From NCBI RefSeq assembly GCF_016860545.1, contig NZ_BNEB01000003.1:1302001-1366000 (forward strand): a stretch of 64,000 bases of DNA, in the 5' to 3' direction. The position numbers and the translations under genes were made by a program. Positions within the stretch are counted from its first letter, which is position 1. Each line of letters opens with the position of its first letter. Shown here one piece after another: positions 16,777 through 26,292 of the stretch. Under the pieces are notes generated by a model that had not been told where the DNA came from, did not search any database, and was given only the letters and a program-made list of their open reading frames with translations. The stretch is from Streptomyces asoensis (GTDB taxonomy: Bacteria > Actinomycetota > Actinomycetes > Streptomycetales > Streptomycetaceae).

Positions 16777-19221
16777 GTGGCCGAGGCGGCAGACACTCCG
16801 GGGATGACTCCCTCACCTGCCCGCTCACCTGCCCGCCGGTGGCTGCGGCGGGCCGGCGCACTGCTCGCCGGAGCGCCTCTGCTGGCCGGTCTCCTCCAGC
16901 TGTCCGCCCCCACCGCGCAGGCAGCCGGCCCGGCCTCGGCCAAGGAGGCGTCCGACACGGGCACGGTGGCCGTGGCCGTCGACTCGCTCAGCCCCGGCGC
17001 CCCCACCGACGGGGACACCCTGACCGTCTCCGGCACGGTCACGAACAACGGCAAGCAGGCGGTCACGGGAGCCCACGTGAACCTGCGGGTGGGGTCCGCG
17101 CTCACCACCCGCTCGGCGATCGACGGGGTGGCCAAGCACCCGGACGCCCTGACCGGCGACGACGGCTCGGAGGTGGGCGGCAAGTACGCCGCCACCTTCG
17201 CCAAGCTCACCCCCGGCGTGGCGGAGCACTTCAGCATCTCCGTCCCGGTGGGCAAGCTCGACCTGGGCGACGAAGGCGTCTACCCGCTCGGTGTCGCCGT
17301 CTCCGGCGAGACGGCGGCGCAGCAGTGGGACCAGGTGCTGGGCGTCCAGCGGACCTTCCTGCCGTGGCAGCCCGAGGAAGCGGACACCCCGACCAGGACG
17401 ACGGTGCTGTGGCCGCTGGTCTCCACGGTCCACATGACGGCGGAGACCGGCTCCGACGCGCAGCAGACGCCCGTCTTCCTCAACGACGACCTGGCCAAGG
17501 AGCTCGCTCCGGGCGGCCGCCTCGAACAGATGCTGAGCCTGGGCAGGGAACTCGACGTCACCTGGGTGATCGACCCGGACCTGCTGGCGTCCGTCGACGC
17601 CATGACCGGCAGCTACCGGATCCGCGGCGACGGCGACACCACCACGGCCGGCACCCACCAGGCGATCGCCAAGCAGTGGCTCGACGATCTCCAGGACGCA
17701 GTGCTGGGCAAGGAGGTCGTCGCGCTGCCCTTCGCCGATCCCGACCTGGCCTCGCTCGCCCACAACGGCACCGGGGTCGCCGGTTCGCTGAGCCAGCTCA
17801 AGGAGGCCACCGACGTGGCCGCCACGACGGTGGAGACCGTGCTCCACGTCACACCGAGCACCGACTTCGCGTGGCCGGTGGACGGCGCCGTCGACCCGTC
17901 GATCGTGAAGGTCGCCACCTCGGCCGGGGCCGACAAGGTGATCGCGCGCGGCGACAGCCTGACCGAGACCGGTGACCTCACCTACACCCCCTCGGCGGCC
18001 CGGCCCATCGGCGGCGGCACCACGGCCGTGGTCGCGGACGCGAGGCTCTCGACGGCCTTCGAGGGCGACCTGACCAAGGCGTCCGCGTCCACGCTCGCCG
18101 TGCAGGAGTTCCTCGCGCAGAGCCTGGCCCTGAACCAGCAGACCGGGAAGCAGCGCAGCGTCGTCGTCGCCCCGCAGCGGATGCCGACCGCCGTCCAGGC
18201 CCGGGCGATGGCCCAGGCCGTCACCCTGCTCCAGGGCGGTACCTGGTCGCAGCCCCAGCAGCTCGCGGCGGCGGCCAAGGCCAAGCCCGACCCGGGCGCC
18301 ACCACGAAAGTGCCGTCGAAGTCGGCGTACCCCTCGTCGCTGCGCAAGCAGGAACTGCCCAGGTCCGCGTTCGAGCAGATCGCGTACACGCAGGACCGGC
18401 TCGACAACTTCAAGGTGATCCTCGCCAACGAGGCCCGCGTGGTGACGCCGTTCGGTCGGGCCATGAACCGCGAGACGTCCACGTCGTGGCGGGGCCACAA
18501 CACCGCGGCGAACACGTTCCGCCAGAGCGTGCAGGCCTACCTCGACACCCTGACCGGCCAGGTCAAGCTGATCGACAAGTCGGAGACCAAGCTCTCCGGC
18601 CGCAGCGCCACCATCCCGGTGACCGTGCAGAACAACCTGGTGCAGGGCGTCGACCACCTGATCCTGCGGCTCACCTCGACCAACCCGACCCGTCTGGAGA
18701 TCTCCGACGACGCCTGGGCCGAACAGCGCGTCACGGTCTCCGGCGGGCACACCTCGACGGTGAAGTTCACCACGTCCGCCAACGTCAACGGACAGACCAG
18801 GGTGATCGCCCAGCTGTACACCGAGGACGGCCAGAAGTACGGCAACGAGGTCGCCTTCGACGTGCGGGTCACCGAGATCACCGCGACGGTGATGCTGGTC
18901 ATCGGCGGCGGTGTCCTCCTGCTGGTCCTGGCCGGCTTCCGCATGTACACCCAGCGCAAGCGGGCCGCGGCCCGCGGAGCCGAGGAGACCGAGGAAGCCG
19001 AAGGATCCGAAGAGGACGGCGAGGACGGCGCCGACGGGGCGCCCGAGGCGGCTGAGCCCGCCGACGGCCCGGAACGGGCCGCGGACCCCGAGAGCCGTCC
19101 CGAGGGGGATTCCGGCGCCCCGCCCGGGGCGGCCGGCCCGCAGCAGCCGAGTGACGGGACCCCGGACACCGCAGTGGAAAGCGCCGACCCGTCCGGGACG
19201 GGTGAGAGAGTTGACCGTTGA
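16777..19221 (+). CDS. DUF6049 family membrane-anchored extracytoplasmic protein
   Basis: This 814-residue protein begins with a signal-like sequence (basic stretch, then LRRAGALLAGAPLLAGLL, cleavage likely after AQA near residue 48). A large extracytoplasmic region contains beta-rich segments at both ends that resemble CARDB or fibronectin-like folds. One membrane helix lies near residues 703-723, followed by a basic stop and a highly acidic Glu/Asp/Pro-rich cytoplasmic tail. The family is DUF6049 and its function is unknown. The gene stands directly before murJ, and M. tuberculosis keeps a similar protein at the same place, suggesting a link to lipid II export or wall assembly. Confidence 0.8.
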   Translation: MAEAADTPGMTPSPARSPARRWLRRAGALLAGAPLLAGLLQLSAPTAQAAGPASAKEASDTGTVAVAVDSLSPGAPTDGDTLTVSGTVTNNGKQAVTGAHVNLRVGSALTTRSAIDGVAKHPDALTGDDGSEVGGKYAATFAKLTPGVAEHFSISVPVGKLDLGDEGVYPLGVAVSGETAAQQWDQVLGVQRTFLPWQPEEADTPTRTTVLWPLVSTVHMTAETGSDAQQTPVFLNDDLAKELAPGGRLEQMLSLGRELDVTWVIDPDLLASVDAMTGSYRIRGDGDTTTAGTHQAIAKQWLDDLQDAVLGKEVVALPFADPDLASLAHNGTGVAGSLSQLKEATDVAATTVETVLHVTPSTDFAWPVDGAVDPSIVKVATSAGADKVIARGDSLTETGDLTYTPSAARPIGGGTTAVVADARLSTAFEGDLTKASASTLAVQEFLAQSLALNQQTGKQRSVVVAPQRMPTAVQARAMAQAVTLLQGGTWSQPQQLAAAAKAKPDPGATTKVPSKSAYPSSLRKQELPRSAFEQIAYTQDRLDNFKVILANEARVVTPFGRAMNRETSTSWRGHNTAANTFRQSVQAYLDTLTGQVKLIDKSETKLSGRSATIPVTVQNNLVQGVDHLILRLTSTNPTRLEISDDAWAEQRVTVSGGHTSTVKFTTSANVNGQTRVIAQLYTEDGQKYGNEVAFDVRVTEITATVMLVIGGGVLLLVLAGFRMYTQRKRAAARGAEETEEAEGSEEDGEDGADGAPEAAEPADGPERAADPESRPEGDSGAPPGAAGPQQPSDGTPDTAVESADPSGTGERVDR

Positions 19222-19265
19222 GGATGTCGGGGCCGGTGGGCCCGGGACGATGAGGTGGGGTAACC

Positions 19266-21545
19266 ATGAACGCGCCGTACGACGGTGACCGCGGCCAGGC
19301 CGCGGGCCGCTCGGGCAACCCCGAGGGCCCGCCGCCCGAGCATGGCCAGGTGCCGCCGCAGCATCCGGCGGACATGTACCTCCAGGACGCCTACGACCAG
19401 GACCCCTACCGGTCCCAGGACCTCACCGCGCAGGATCCGGTCGCCGAGGCGCTCTACGACCGTGCCGCGCACCCCCCGCCGCCCCCGGAGATCCAGCAGC
19501 CGCAGCAGCCGCTGTACGGCCGGCCGCCGCAGTCCCCGTACGCCCCCGACCCGCGCAGGTGGGCCCAGACCCCGGCTCCCGAGCCGGAGGGCCCCACGCA
19601 GTACCTGCCGTACGGCGACGACCCGCGTACGACCCAGTTCGTGGGCGTGGACGACCTGGTGACGCACTCCGGCGAGGAGCAGCACCAGCCCGACGCCTTC
19701 GCGCACCTCTTCCGGGACCAGCAGCAGGGCGGTGCCCGCTCCGCGGAACCGTCCGTGCCCGGTCCGGCGTCCGCCCCAGCGGGTCAGGGACCCGTACCGC
19801 CGTACCAGGCCCCGGTGCCGCCGTCCCCGGCGACGGACGAGACCTTGAACCTCATGGCCACCCCGGCCGCGGCGGCCCCTGCGGCCGCTCCCGCCACCCC
19901 GGGCGCCAAGAAGGGCGGTCGCGCGGCGGGCCTGCTGAAGTCCAGCGCCGTCATGGCGGCGGGCACGATGGTCTCCCGCCTGACCGGCTTCGTCCGCTCC
20001 GCGCTGATCGTCTCGGCGCTGGGCGTCGGCCTGCTCGGCGACACCTTCCAGGTGGCCTACCAGCTGCCCACCATGATCTACATCCTGACCGTCGGCGGCG
20101 GCCTCAACTCCGTCTTCGTGCCCCAGCTCGTGCGGGCCATGAAGGAGGACGAGGACGGCGGTGAGGCGTTCGCCAACCGTCTGCTCACCCTGGTCATGGT
20201 GGCGCTCGGCCTGCTCACGGTCGCCGCGATCGCCGCGGCGCCCGTCCTGATCCGGCTGCTGTCCGACTCGGTCGCCAGCGACCCGGCGGCCAACGAGGTC
20301 GGCATCACCTTCGTCCGCTACTTCCTGCCGTCCATCTTCTTCATGGGCGTCCATGTGGTGATGGGGCAGATCCTCAACGCGCGCGGGAAGTTCGGCGCGA
20401 TGATGTGGACGCCGGTCCTCAACAACATCGTCATCATCGTGACGCTGGGCATGTTCATCTGGGTCTACGGCACCGCCGCCGACTCCGGCATGAAGGTCAC
20501 GACCATCCCGCCGGAGGGCGAGCGGCTCCTCGGCATCGGAGTCCTGCTCGGCCTCGTCGTGCAGGCCCTGGCCATGATCCCGTACCTGCGGGAGACCGGC
20601 TTCAAGCTGCGCCTGCGCTTCGACTGGAAGGGCCACGGCCTCGGCAAGGCGGCGACCCTCGCCAAGTGGACCGTCCTGTTCGTCCTGGCCAACCAGGCCG
20701 GCGCGCTCGTCGTCACCCAGCTGTCCACCTCGGCCGGCAAGGACTCGCCGGTCGACGGCACCGGCTTCGCCGCCTACGCCAACGCCCAGCTGATCTGGGG
20801 CCTGCCGCAGGCCATCATCACCGTCTCCCTGATGGCCGCGCTGCTGCCCCGCATCTCCCGCTCCGCGGCCGAGGGCGACGCCGGCGCCGTCCGTGACGAC
20901 ATCTCCCAGGGCCTGCGCACCACGGCCGTCGCGATCGTCCCGATCGCCTTCGGCTTCCTCGCGCTCGGCATCCCGATGTGCACGCTGATCTTCGGCTCCT
21001 CGGGCACCAGCGAAGCCACGAACATGGGCTTCATGCTGATGGCCTTCGGCCTCGGCCTGATCCCCTACTCCGTGCAGTACGTCGTCCTGCGCGCCTTCTA
21101 CGCCTACGAGGACACGCGGACCCCCTTCTACAACACGGTGATCGTGGCCGCGGTCAACGCGGGCGCCTCGGCGGTCTGTTACTTCGTGCTGCCCGCCCGC
21201 TGGGCCGTGGTCGGCATGGCGGCCTCCTACGGCCTCGCCTACGCGATCGGCGTCGGCGTCGCCTGGAACAGACTGCGCAAGCGGCTCGGCGGAGACCTCG
21301 ACGGCTCCCATGTGCTGCGCACCTACGCCCGGCTCTGCATCGCCTCCGTACCGGCCGCCCTCATCAGCGGCGCGGCCTGCTACGGCATCGGCCACAGCCT
21401 GGGCCAGGGCGTCGTCGGTTCCTTCGCGGCACTGCTGGCCGGCGGGGTCCTGCTGTTCGGTACCTTCTTCGTCGCCGCCCGGCGCATGCGCATCGAGGAG
21501 CTCAACTCTCTCGTGGGCATGGTCCGCGGACGCCTGGGTCGCTGA
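19266..21545 (+). CDS. murJ: lipid II flippase MurJ (MviN)
   Basis: This 759-residue protein is the MurJ/MviN flippase, which moves lipid II across the membrane. A Pro/Gln-rich cytoplasmic extension of about 215 residues precedes about fourteen membrane helices. The MOP-family opening SSAVMAAGTMVSRLTGFVRS starts near residue 225, and RAFYAYEDTRTPFYNT near residues 615-630 is typical of MurJ. Standard MurJ is about 510-550 residues, so the N-terminal extension is the main difference. The mycobacterial homologue carries a C-terminal pseudokinase; here that part is encoded by the next gene. The start follows GAGGTGGGG. It lies 44 bases after the DUF6049 gene. Confidence 0.95.
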   Translation: MNAPYDGDRGQAAGRSGNPEGPPPEHGQVPPQHPADMYLQDAYDQDPYRSQDLTAQDPVAEALYDRAAHPPPPPEIQQPQQPLYGRPPQSPYAPDPRRWAQTPAPEPEGPTQYLPYGDDPRTTQFVGVDDLVTHSGEEQHQPDAFAHLFRDQQQGGARSAEPSVPGPASAPAGQGPVPPYQAPVPPSPATDETLNLMATPAAAAPAAAPATPGAKKGGRAAGLLKSSAVMAAGTMVSRLTGFVRSALIVSALGVGLLGDTFQVAYQLPTMIYILTVGGGLNSVFVPQLVRAMKEDEDGGEAFANRLLTLVMVALGLLTVAAIAAAPVLIRLLSDSVASDPAANEVGITFVRYFLPSIFFMGVHVVMGQILNARGKFGAMMWTPVLNNIVIIVTLGMFIWVYGTAADSGMKVTTIPPEGERLLGIGVLLGLVVQALAMIPYLRETGFKLRLRFDWKGHGLGKAATLAKWTVLFVLANQAGALVVTQLSTSAGKDSPVDGTGFAAYANAQLIWGLPQAIITVSLMAALLPRISRSAAEGDAGAVRDDISQGLRTTAVAIVPIAFGFLALGIPMCTLIFGSSGTSEATNMGFMLMAFGLGLIPYSVQYVVLRAFYAYEDTRTPFYNTVIVAAVNAGASAVCYFVLPARWAVVGMAASYGLAYAIGVGVAWNRLRKRLGGDLDGSHVLRTYARLCIASVPAALISGAACYGIGHSLGQGVVGSFAALLAGGVLLFGTFFVAARRMRIEELNSLVGMVRGRLGR

Positions 21546-21683
21546 TACAAGGGGTAGGCGCACAACCATCGTCCACCGCCGCGTGTCGTGCATAGCGGCG
21601 GACTGTGGGCACAATTGGGTTCGGCGTCGGACGGCGCGCACGAGGTCGGGCGGCGCGCATCGAATGGGGAGGCAGGAACGACG

Positions 21684-23399
21684 GTGGCGGAACGGAGCAC
21701 AGCTGCCGTCGACGTGGCAGGCCACAGCGGTGACGAGCCGCTGACCGCACAAGCGGACCAGTCCACGGCCGACGGGGTGGTCAAGAACCTGGAGCAGGAC
21801 ACGGACAGCGACGAGGCACAGGGGAGTGGCGGGGCGGAGCGTCCCGGGAAGACCTCGCCGCCGGAACTGCACAGCGGACACAAGCTCGCCAGACGCTACC
21901 GTCTCGAAGAGTGCGTCACCCGTCTGGACGGTTTCAGCAGTTGGCGTGCGGTCGACGAGAAACTCCGGCGTGCCGTCGGCGTCCACATCCTGCCCGCGGA
22001 CCACACCCGGGCCCGCTCCGTACTGGCGGCGGCCCGTTCCTCGGCCCTGCTCGGAGACCCGCGGTTCGTCCAAGTGCTGGACGCCGTCGAGGAGAACGAC
22101 CTCGTCTACGTCGTCCATGAATGGCTGCCCGACGCCACCGAGCTGACCGCCCTGCTCGCGGCCGGTCCGCTGGAGCCGCACGACGCCTACCAGATGGTGA
22201 GTCAGATCGCCTCCGCGATGGCCGCCGCGCACCGCGAGGGCCTGGCACATCTGCGTCTGAACCCCAACGCCGTACTGCGCACGTCCTCGGGCCAGTGGCG
22301 CATCCGGGGTCTCGCGGTGAACGCCGCCCTGCGGGGGGTCACCAGCGACACGCCCCAGCGCACCGACACCGAGGCGATCGGCGCCCTGCTGTACGCGGCA
22401 CTCACCCAGCGCTGGCCGTACGAGAACGACGCCTACGGCCTGTCCGGGCTGCCCAAGGACGTCGGGCTGATCGCACCCGACCAGGTGCGCGCCGGTGTCC
22501 ACCGGGGCCTGTCCGAGCTGGCCATGCGCGCCCTCGTCAACGACGGCGCGACCGCCTCCCGGCACGAGGCCGCCTGCACGACGCCGGAGGAGCTGGTCAA
22601 GGCGATCGGCGAGATGCCCCGCATCCGCCCGCCGGAGCCGACGTTCGCCGCCCCGCCCGAGTACCAGCGCACCACGTACCAGCAGGGCACCTACGGCCGT
22701 CCCACGCCGCATCCCGGCGTCACCCAGGTGGTACCCACCCCACCGCCGCCGCTCCAGAGCCGCACGGGCAAGGCACTGAAGTGGGCGGTCTCCGCCCTCC
22801 TCATCGCCGCCCTGGGCCTCGGCAGCTGGCAGCTCGCGGACGCCCTGATGGACCAGAGCAAGTCCGACGAGACCGACCAGACGCAGACCACGGACGACGG
22901 CGACAAGAGCAGCCCCTCGCCGGCACCGCTCAAGGATCTGAAGATCCAGGACGCCGCCGAGTACTACCCCGACGGCAAGCCCCAGCACGCCAACGACGTG
23001 AAGCTCACCTACGACGGTGACAGCTCCACGTACTGGCGGTCCTACTCGTTCGACGGCGGACCCGTGCTCGCCCCCTTCAAGGACGGCGTGGGCATCGTCT
23101 ACGACCTCGGCTCCGAGCACAGTCTGTCGACCGCCTCGATAGGGCTGCACTACGGCGGCAACTACACGGCGGCCACCCTGTACGCGGCCGACTCGCTCTC
23201 GTCGTCGGCGTCCCTGAACTCCATGAAGAAGATCGCCCAGGCGCAGACCTCCGGCAAGGAACTGAAGATCTCCGCCAAGACACCGGTGAAGACGCGGTAC
23301 GTTCTCGTCTGGCTCACGGCGGCGCCGTACTCCGGAGGGGACCAGTACAGCGGCGCCGGCTACAAGCAGGCCATCACCGACGTGAAGTTCACCGGCTGA
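21684..23399 (+). CDS. pseudokinase with membrane helix and discoidin-like domain, MurJ partner
   Basis: This 571-residue protein has a Ser/Thr kinase-like domain (about 75-315) that lacks catalytic residues. The HRDxKPxN loop reads HLRLNPNAV (about 188) with the Asp missing, the DFG position reads RGLAV (about 207), and no VAIK lysine is evident. A Pro-rich linker, one membrane helix (about 366-387) and an extracellular beta-rich domain (about 410-571) resembling F5/8-type discoidin modules follow. GTG 21684 is chosen because GGGGAGG precedes it. This arrangement equals the C-terminal half of mycobacterial MviN, where the pseudokinase is fused to the flippase. It ends 26 bases before sigM, so the genes may be co-transcribed. 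Confidence 0.85.
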   Translation: MAERSTAAVDVAGHSGDEPLTAQADQSTADGVVKNLEQDTDSDEAQGSGGAERPGKTSPPELHSGHKLARRYRLEECVTRLDGFSSWRAVDEKLRRAVGVHILPADHTRARSVLAAARSSALLGDPRFVQVLDAVEENDLVYVVHEWLPDATELTALLAAGPLEPHDAYQMVSQIASAMAAAHREGLAHLRLNPNAVLRTSSGQWRIRGLAVNAALRGVTSDTPQRTDTEAIGALLYAALTQRWPYENDAYGLSGLPKDVGLIAPDQVRAGVHRGLSELAMRALVNDGATASRHEAACTTPEELVKAIGEMPRIRPPEPTFAAPPEYQRTTYQQGTYGRPTPHPGVTQVVPTPPPPLQSRTGKALKWAVSALLIAALGLGSWQLADALMDQSKSDETDQTQTTDDGDKSSPSPAPLKDLKIQDAAEYYPDGKPQHANDVKLTYDGDSSTYWRSYSFDGGPVLAPFKDGVGIVYDLGSEHSLSTASIGLHYGGNYTAATLYAADSLSSSASLNSMKKIAQAQTSGKELKISAKTPVKTRYVLVWLTAAPYSGGDQYSGAGYKQAITDVKFTG

Positions 23400-23425
23400 C
23401 GTCCGGCCGAGGGAGAGGGGGTCCG

Positions 23426-24151
23426 ATGGCTGAAGGCGCCGGATACGACGCCACGAGTGACCAGGACCTCCTCGCCCGGCATGTGAAGGGCGACCCCGAC
23501 GCCTTCGGTGAACTCGTCCGGCGTCACCGCGACCGGCTATGGGCGGTGGCCCTGCGCACGCTGGGCGACCGCGAGGAGGCCGCTGACGCCGTCCAGGACG
23601 CTCTGGTCTCCGCCTACCGGGCCGCCCACACCTTCCGCGGCCAGTCCGCCGTCACGACCTGGCTCCACCGCATCACGGTCAACGCCTGCCTGGACCGCGC
23701 GCGCAAGGCGGCGTCCCGCAAGACCTCACCGGTCGACGACACCGAGCGCTTGGAGCAACTCCTCGAACCGCACGAGTCGGCGGCCGCCCCCGCCGAACGC
23801 AACGATCTGCACCGCCAGCTCATCGAGGCGCTCGGCACTCTCCCCCCGGACCAGCAGGCCGCCCTCGTCCTCGTCGACATGCAGGGCTATCCGGTCGCCG
23901 AGGCCGCCCGTGTGCTCGACGTGCCGTCCGGCACCGTGAAGAGCCGCTGCGCCCGGGGCAGAGCCAGACTCCTGCCGCTCCTGACCCATCTGCGGCCCCC
24001 GGGCACCGGCGGCGACAGAGAAAACGGCACAGGACGGAACCGGGCGCAGGAGACATCCGTCCCACCGACAGCGGAACCTCGGGACGAGAAGCCGGGCAAC
24101 GCCGGGACAGGCGATTCAGCTGCTGTGAAGGGCGGAGGTGGGCGAGTGTGA
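23426..24151 (+). CDS. sigM: ECF sigma factor SigM
   Basis: This 241-residue extracytoplasmic-function sigma factor has region 2 (DPDAFGELVRRHRDRLW, DREEAADAVQDALVSAY; about 20-90) and region 4 (LPPDQQAALVLVDMQGY, PSGTVKSRCARGRARL; about 135-190). A non-conserved tail of about 50 residues follows. Its stop overlaps the start of the anti-sigma gene by four bases (GTGA). The murJ-sigM-anti-sigma-trxB-trxA order matches M. tuberculosis, where the factor is called SigM. The name should not be confused with an unrelated S. coelicolor sigma factor of the same letter. Target promoters are not visible here. Confidence 0.92.
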   Translation: MAEGAGYDATSDQDLLARHVKGDPDAFGELVRRHRDRLWAVALRTLGDREEAADAVQDALVSAYRAAHTFRGQSAVTTWLHRITVNACLDRARKAASRKTSPVDDTERLEQLLEPHESAAAPAERNDLHRQLIEALGTLPPDQQAALVLVDMQGYPVAEAARVLDVPSGTVKSRCARGRARLLPLLTHLRPPGTGGDRENGTGRNRAQETSVPPTAEPRDEKPGNAGTGDSAAVKGGGGRV

Positions 24152-25098
24152 CCTCGACGACGGACACGACCGGGCATCCGGACGTCACGGAGATCTCCGA
24201 CCTCACCGAAGGCCTGCTCACCCCTTCCCGGAGCGCCGACGTACGCCGCCACGTGGACACGTGCGAGCTCTGCGCGGACGTCCACGCGTCCCTCGAGGAG
24301 ATCCGCGGTCTCCTGGGCGATCTCCCCGGGCCCGCACGTATGCCGGACGACGTCGCCCAGCGCATCGATGCCGCGCTCGCCGCCGAAGCGCTGCTCGACG
24401 CCACGATGGAGAAAGAGACCGAAGTCCCGCGGACGACCGACGCACCTGCGACGCCGGACGCTCCCCATGTTTCACGTGAAACAACGCCCGCGGCGGTGAC
24501 GACGACAGCGGCGGTGACGACGCCAGCGGCGGACCGGCCCTCCGGACGCGCCCGCACGACCACCACCGGCCCGGGCCGCAAGGAACGCCCACGCCGCGGG
24601 CGCCGCAAGGCAGCTGTCCTCGGAGCGGTCCTCACAGCCGCGGCGCTGGGCCTCGGATCCGTGCTGGTGTCGTCCCTCACGGGCGGGGGATCGCCGGGCA
24701 CTTCGGCCCACGGGACCAACGGGCCGGACACGTTCTCCGCTGGCCGGCTGCAAGGACAGGTCACCAGCCTCCTCACCAAGACCGGCGGCTCCCCTGCACC
24801 GCGCAACCAGAGCATGCAGGGGGAACCCGACACCGCTTCATCCGGTGCCGCCTCCCCCAGGACCCTGCTCCAGCCGCCCGCGGTCCCTCCCTGCGTACAG
24901 AAGGGGATCGGACGCAGCGACTCGGCCCTCGCCACCCAGGCGGGCACCTATCAGGGAACGGACGCTCTGCTCGTCGTGCTGCCCGACCCGTCCGACAGCT
25001 CCCGGGTCGACGCCTATCTGATGGACAGCACGTGTGTCGAGCGCCCTTCCTCGGGCCCGGCCACCGTCCTGCTGCACCACTCGTACCCGCGTCGCTGA
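24148..25098 (+). CDS. zinc-binding anti-sigma factor for SigM
   Basis: This 316-residue membrane protein has a cytoplasmic N-terminal ZAS domain with the His-x3-Cys-x2-Cys motif HVDTCELC (residues 32-39). Its sigma-binding segment precedes a Thr/Ala-rich linker, one membrane helix (about 152-175) and a poorly conserved external domain of about 140 residues with two cysteines. The four-base overlap with sigM implies coupled translation. Zinc ejection or proteolysis would release SigM in related systems; which signal acts here is not known. The linker contains a perfect parS that encodes VSRET in this frame. Confidence 0.85.
   Translation: MTSTTDTTGHPDVTEISDLTEGLLTPSRSADVRRHVDTCELCADVHASLEEIRGLLGDLPGPARMPDDVAQRIDAALAAEALLDATMEKETEVPRTTDAPATPDAPHVSRETTPAAVTTTAAVTTPAADRPSGRARTTTTGPGRKERPRRGRRKAAVLGAVLTAAALGLGSVLVSSLTGGGSPGTSAHGTNGPDTFSAGRLQGQVTSLLTKTGGSPAPRNQSMQGEPDTASSGAASPRTLLQPPAVPPCVQKGIGRSDSALATQAGTYQGTDALLVVLPDPSDSSRVDAYLMDSTCVERPSSGPATVLLHHSYPRR
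24469..24482. promoter_or_regulatory. parS: parS centromere site inside the anti-sigma gene
   Basis: A perfect GTTTCACGTGAAAC lies within coding sequence, read as VSRET in the disordered linker. Confidence 0.95.
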
Positions 25099-25188
25099 CT
25101 GCACGCCGCTCGCGGGGACTTCTGTCCTCGTCGTGCTCCGGCGCTCCCACCACGGCACCCTCGCGTGTTCCGTGTGCCCGGACACAGT

Positions 25189-25215
25189 GGGAATGCACGC
25201 CCCTTAGGATCCGTT
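25189..25215 (+). promoter_or_regulatory. SigR-type promoter of trxB
   Basis: GGGAAT (25189-25194), exactly 18 bases, then GTT (25213-25215) matches the SigR consensus GGAAT-N18-GTT. In S. coelicolor the thiol-oxidative-stress factor SigR drives trxBA from such a promoter. It lies about 70 bases before the trxB start. Confidence 0.88.
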
Positions 25216-25285
25216 GGGTGGGGTGAGAGTCCAAGTGGCTCCCACCGCTCTCCCGATGCAGTCCCCAGAGACGAGGAATCAAGCC

Positions 25286-26254
25286 GTGAGCGACGTCCGT
25301 AACGTGATCATCATCGGCTCCGGGCCCGCCGGCTACACCGCGGCGCTGTACACCGCACGCGCCTCGCTGAAGCCGCTCGTGTTCGAAGGCGCCGTCACCG
25401 CGGGCGGTGCACTGATGAACACCACCGAGGTCGAGAACTTCCCCGGCTTCCAGGACGGCATCATGGGCCCCGAGCTCATGGACAACATGCGCGCCCAGGC
25501 CGAGCGTTTCGGTGCCGAGCTCATCCCCGACGACATCGTCTCCGTCGACCTCACCGGTGAGATCAAGACCGTCACGGACACCGCGGGCACCATCCACCGG
25601 GCCAAGGCCGTCATCGTCACCACGGGCTCCCAGCACCGCAAGCTCGGTCTGCCGAACGAGGACGCGCTCTCCGGCCGCGGCGTCTCCTGGTGTGCCACCT
25701 GCGACGGCTTCTTCTTCAAGGACCAGGACATCGCCGTGATCGGCGGCGGCGACACCGCGATGGAGGAGGCGACCTTCCTCTCGCGCTTCGCCAAGTCCGT
25801 GACCATCGTCCACCGCCGGGACACCCTGCGCGCCTCCAAGGCGATGCAGGAGCGCGCCTTCGCCGACCCGAAGATCAAGTTCGTCTGGGACAGTGAGGTC
25901 GCCGAGATCCAGGGTGACCCGAAGCTGGCCGGCCTGAAGCTGCGCAACCTCAAGACGGGTGAGCTCTCGGACCTCCCCGTGACCGGTCTGTTCATCGCGA
26001 TCGGCCACGACCCGCGTACCGAACTCTTCAAGGGTCAGCTCGACCTCGACGAGGAGGGCTACCTCAAGGTGTCCGCGCCCTCCACCCGTACGAACGTGAC
26101 CGGCGTCTTCGCCGCCGGCGACGTGGTCGACCACACCTACCGCCAGGCGATCACCGCCGCCGGTACCGGCTGCTCCTCCGCCCTGGACGCCGAGCGCTAC
26201 CTCGCCGCCCTCTCGGACGAAGAGCCCGCCGAGCCCGAGAAGACCTCCGTCTGA
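25286..26254 (+). CDS. trxB: thioredoxin reductase
   Basis: This 322-residue FAD flavoprotein uses NADPH to reduce thioredoxin. It shows the FAD-binding GSGPAGYTAALY near residue 11, the redox pair CATC in SWCATCDGFFF near residue 137, the NADPH-binding GGGDTAMEEATFL near residue 156 and the closing GVFAAGDVVD near residue 278. The GTG at 25286 is chosen because ACGAGGA lies upstream and the protein then starts like other TrxB; the frame is open to 25214. A SigR-type promoter precedes it. trxA follows after 38 bases, forming the classic trxBA operon. Confidence 0.97.
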   Translation: MSDVRNVIIIGSGPAGYTAALYTARASLKPLVFEGAVTAGGALMNTTEVENFPGFQDGIMGPELMDNMRAQAERFGAELIPDDIVSVDLTGEIKTVTDTAGTIHRAKAVIVTTGSQHRKLGLPNEDALSGRGVSWCATCDGFFFKDQDIAVIGGGDTAMEEATFLSRFAKSVTIVHRRDTLRASKAMQERAFADPKIKFVWDSEVAEIQGDPKLAGLKLRNLKTGELSDLPVTGLFIAIGHDPRTELFKGQLDLDEEGYLKVSAPSTRTNVTGVFAAGDVVDHTYRQAITAAGTGCSSALDAERYLAALSDEEPAEPEKTSV

Positions 26255-26292
26255 CCCTCACCCGCACATCGCACAGAATGAAGGAGCCCCCT

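Noticed and set aside
18537..23150. 1,537-residue minus-strand open frame
   Set aside because: It is antisense to murJ and its neighbours, with no recognisable domain and typical shadow composition.
26278..26292. ATG start for trxA at 26278
   Set aside because: It lies upstream of the AAGGAG ribosome binding site; the GTG at 26293 gives the normal thioredoxin length.
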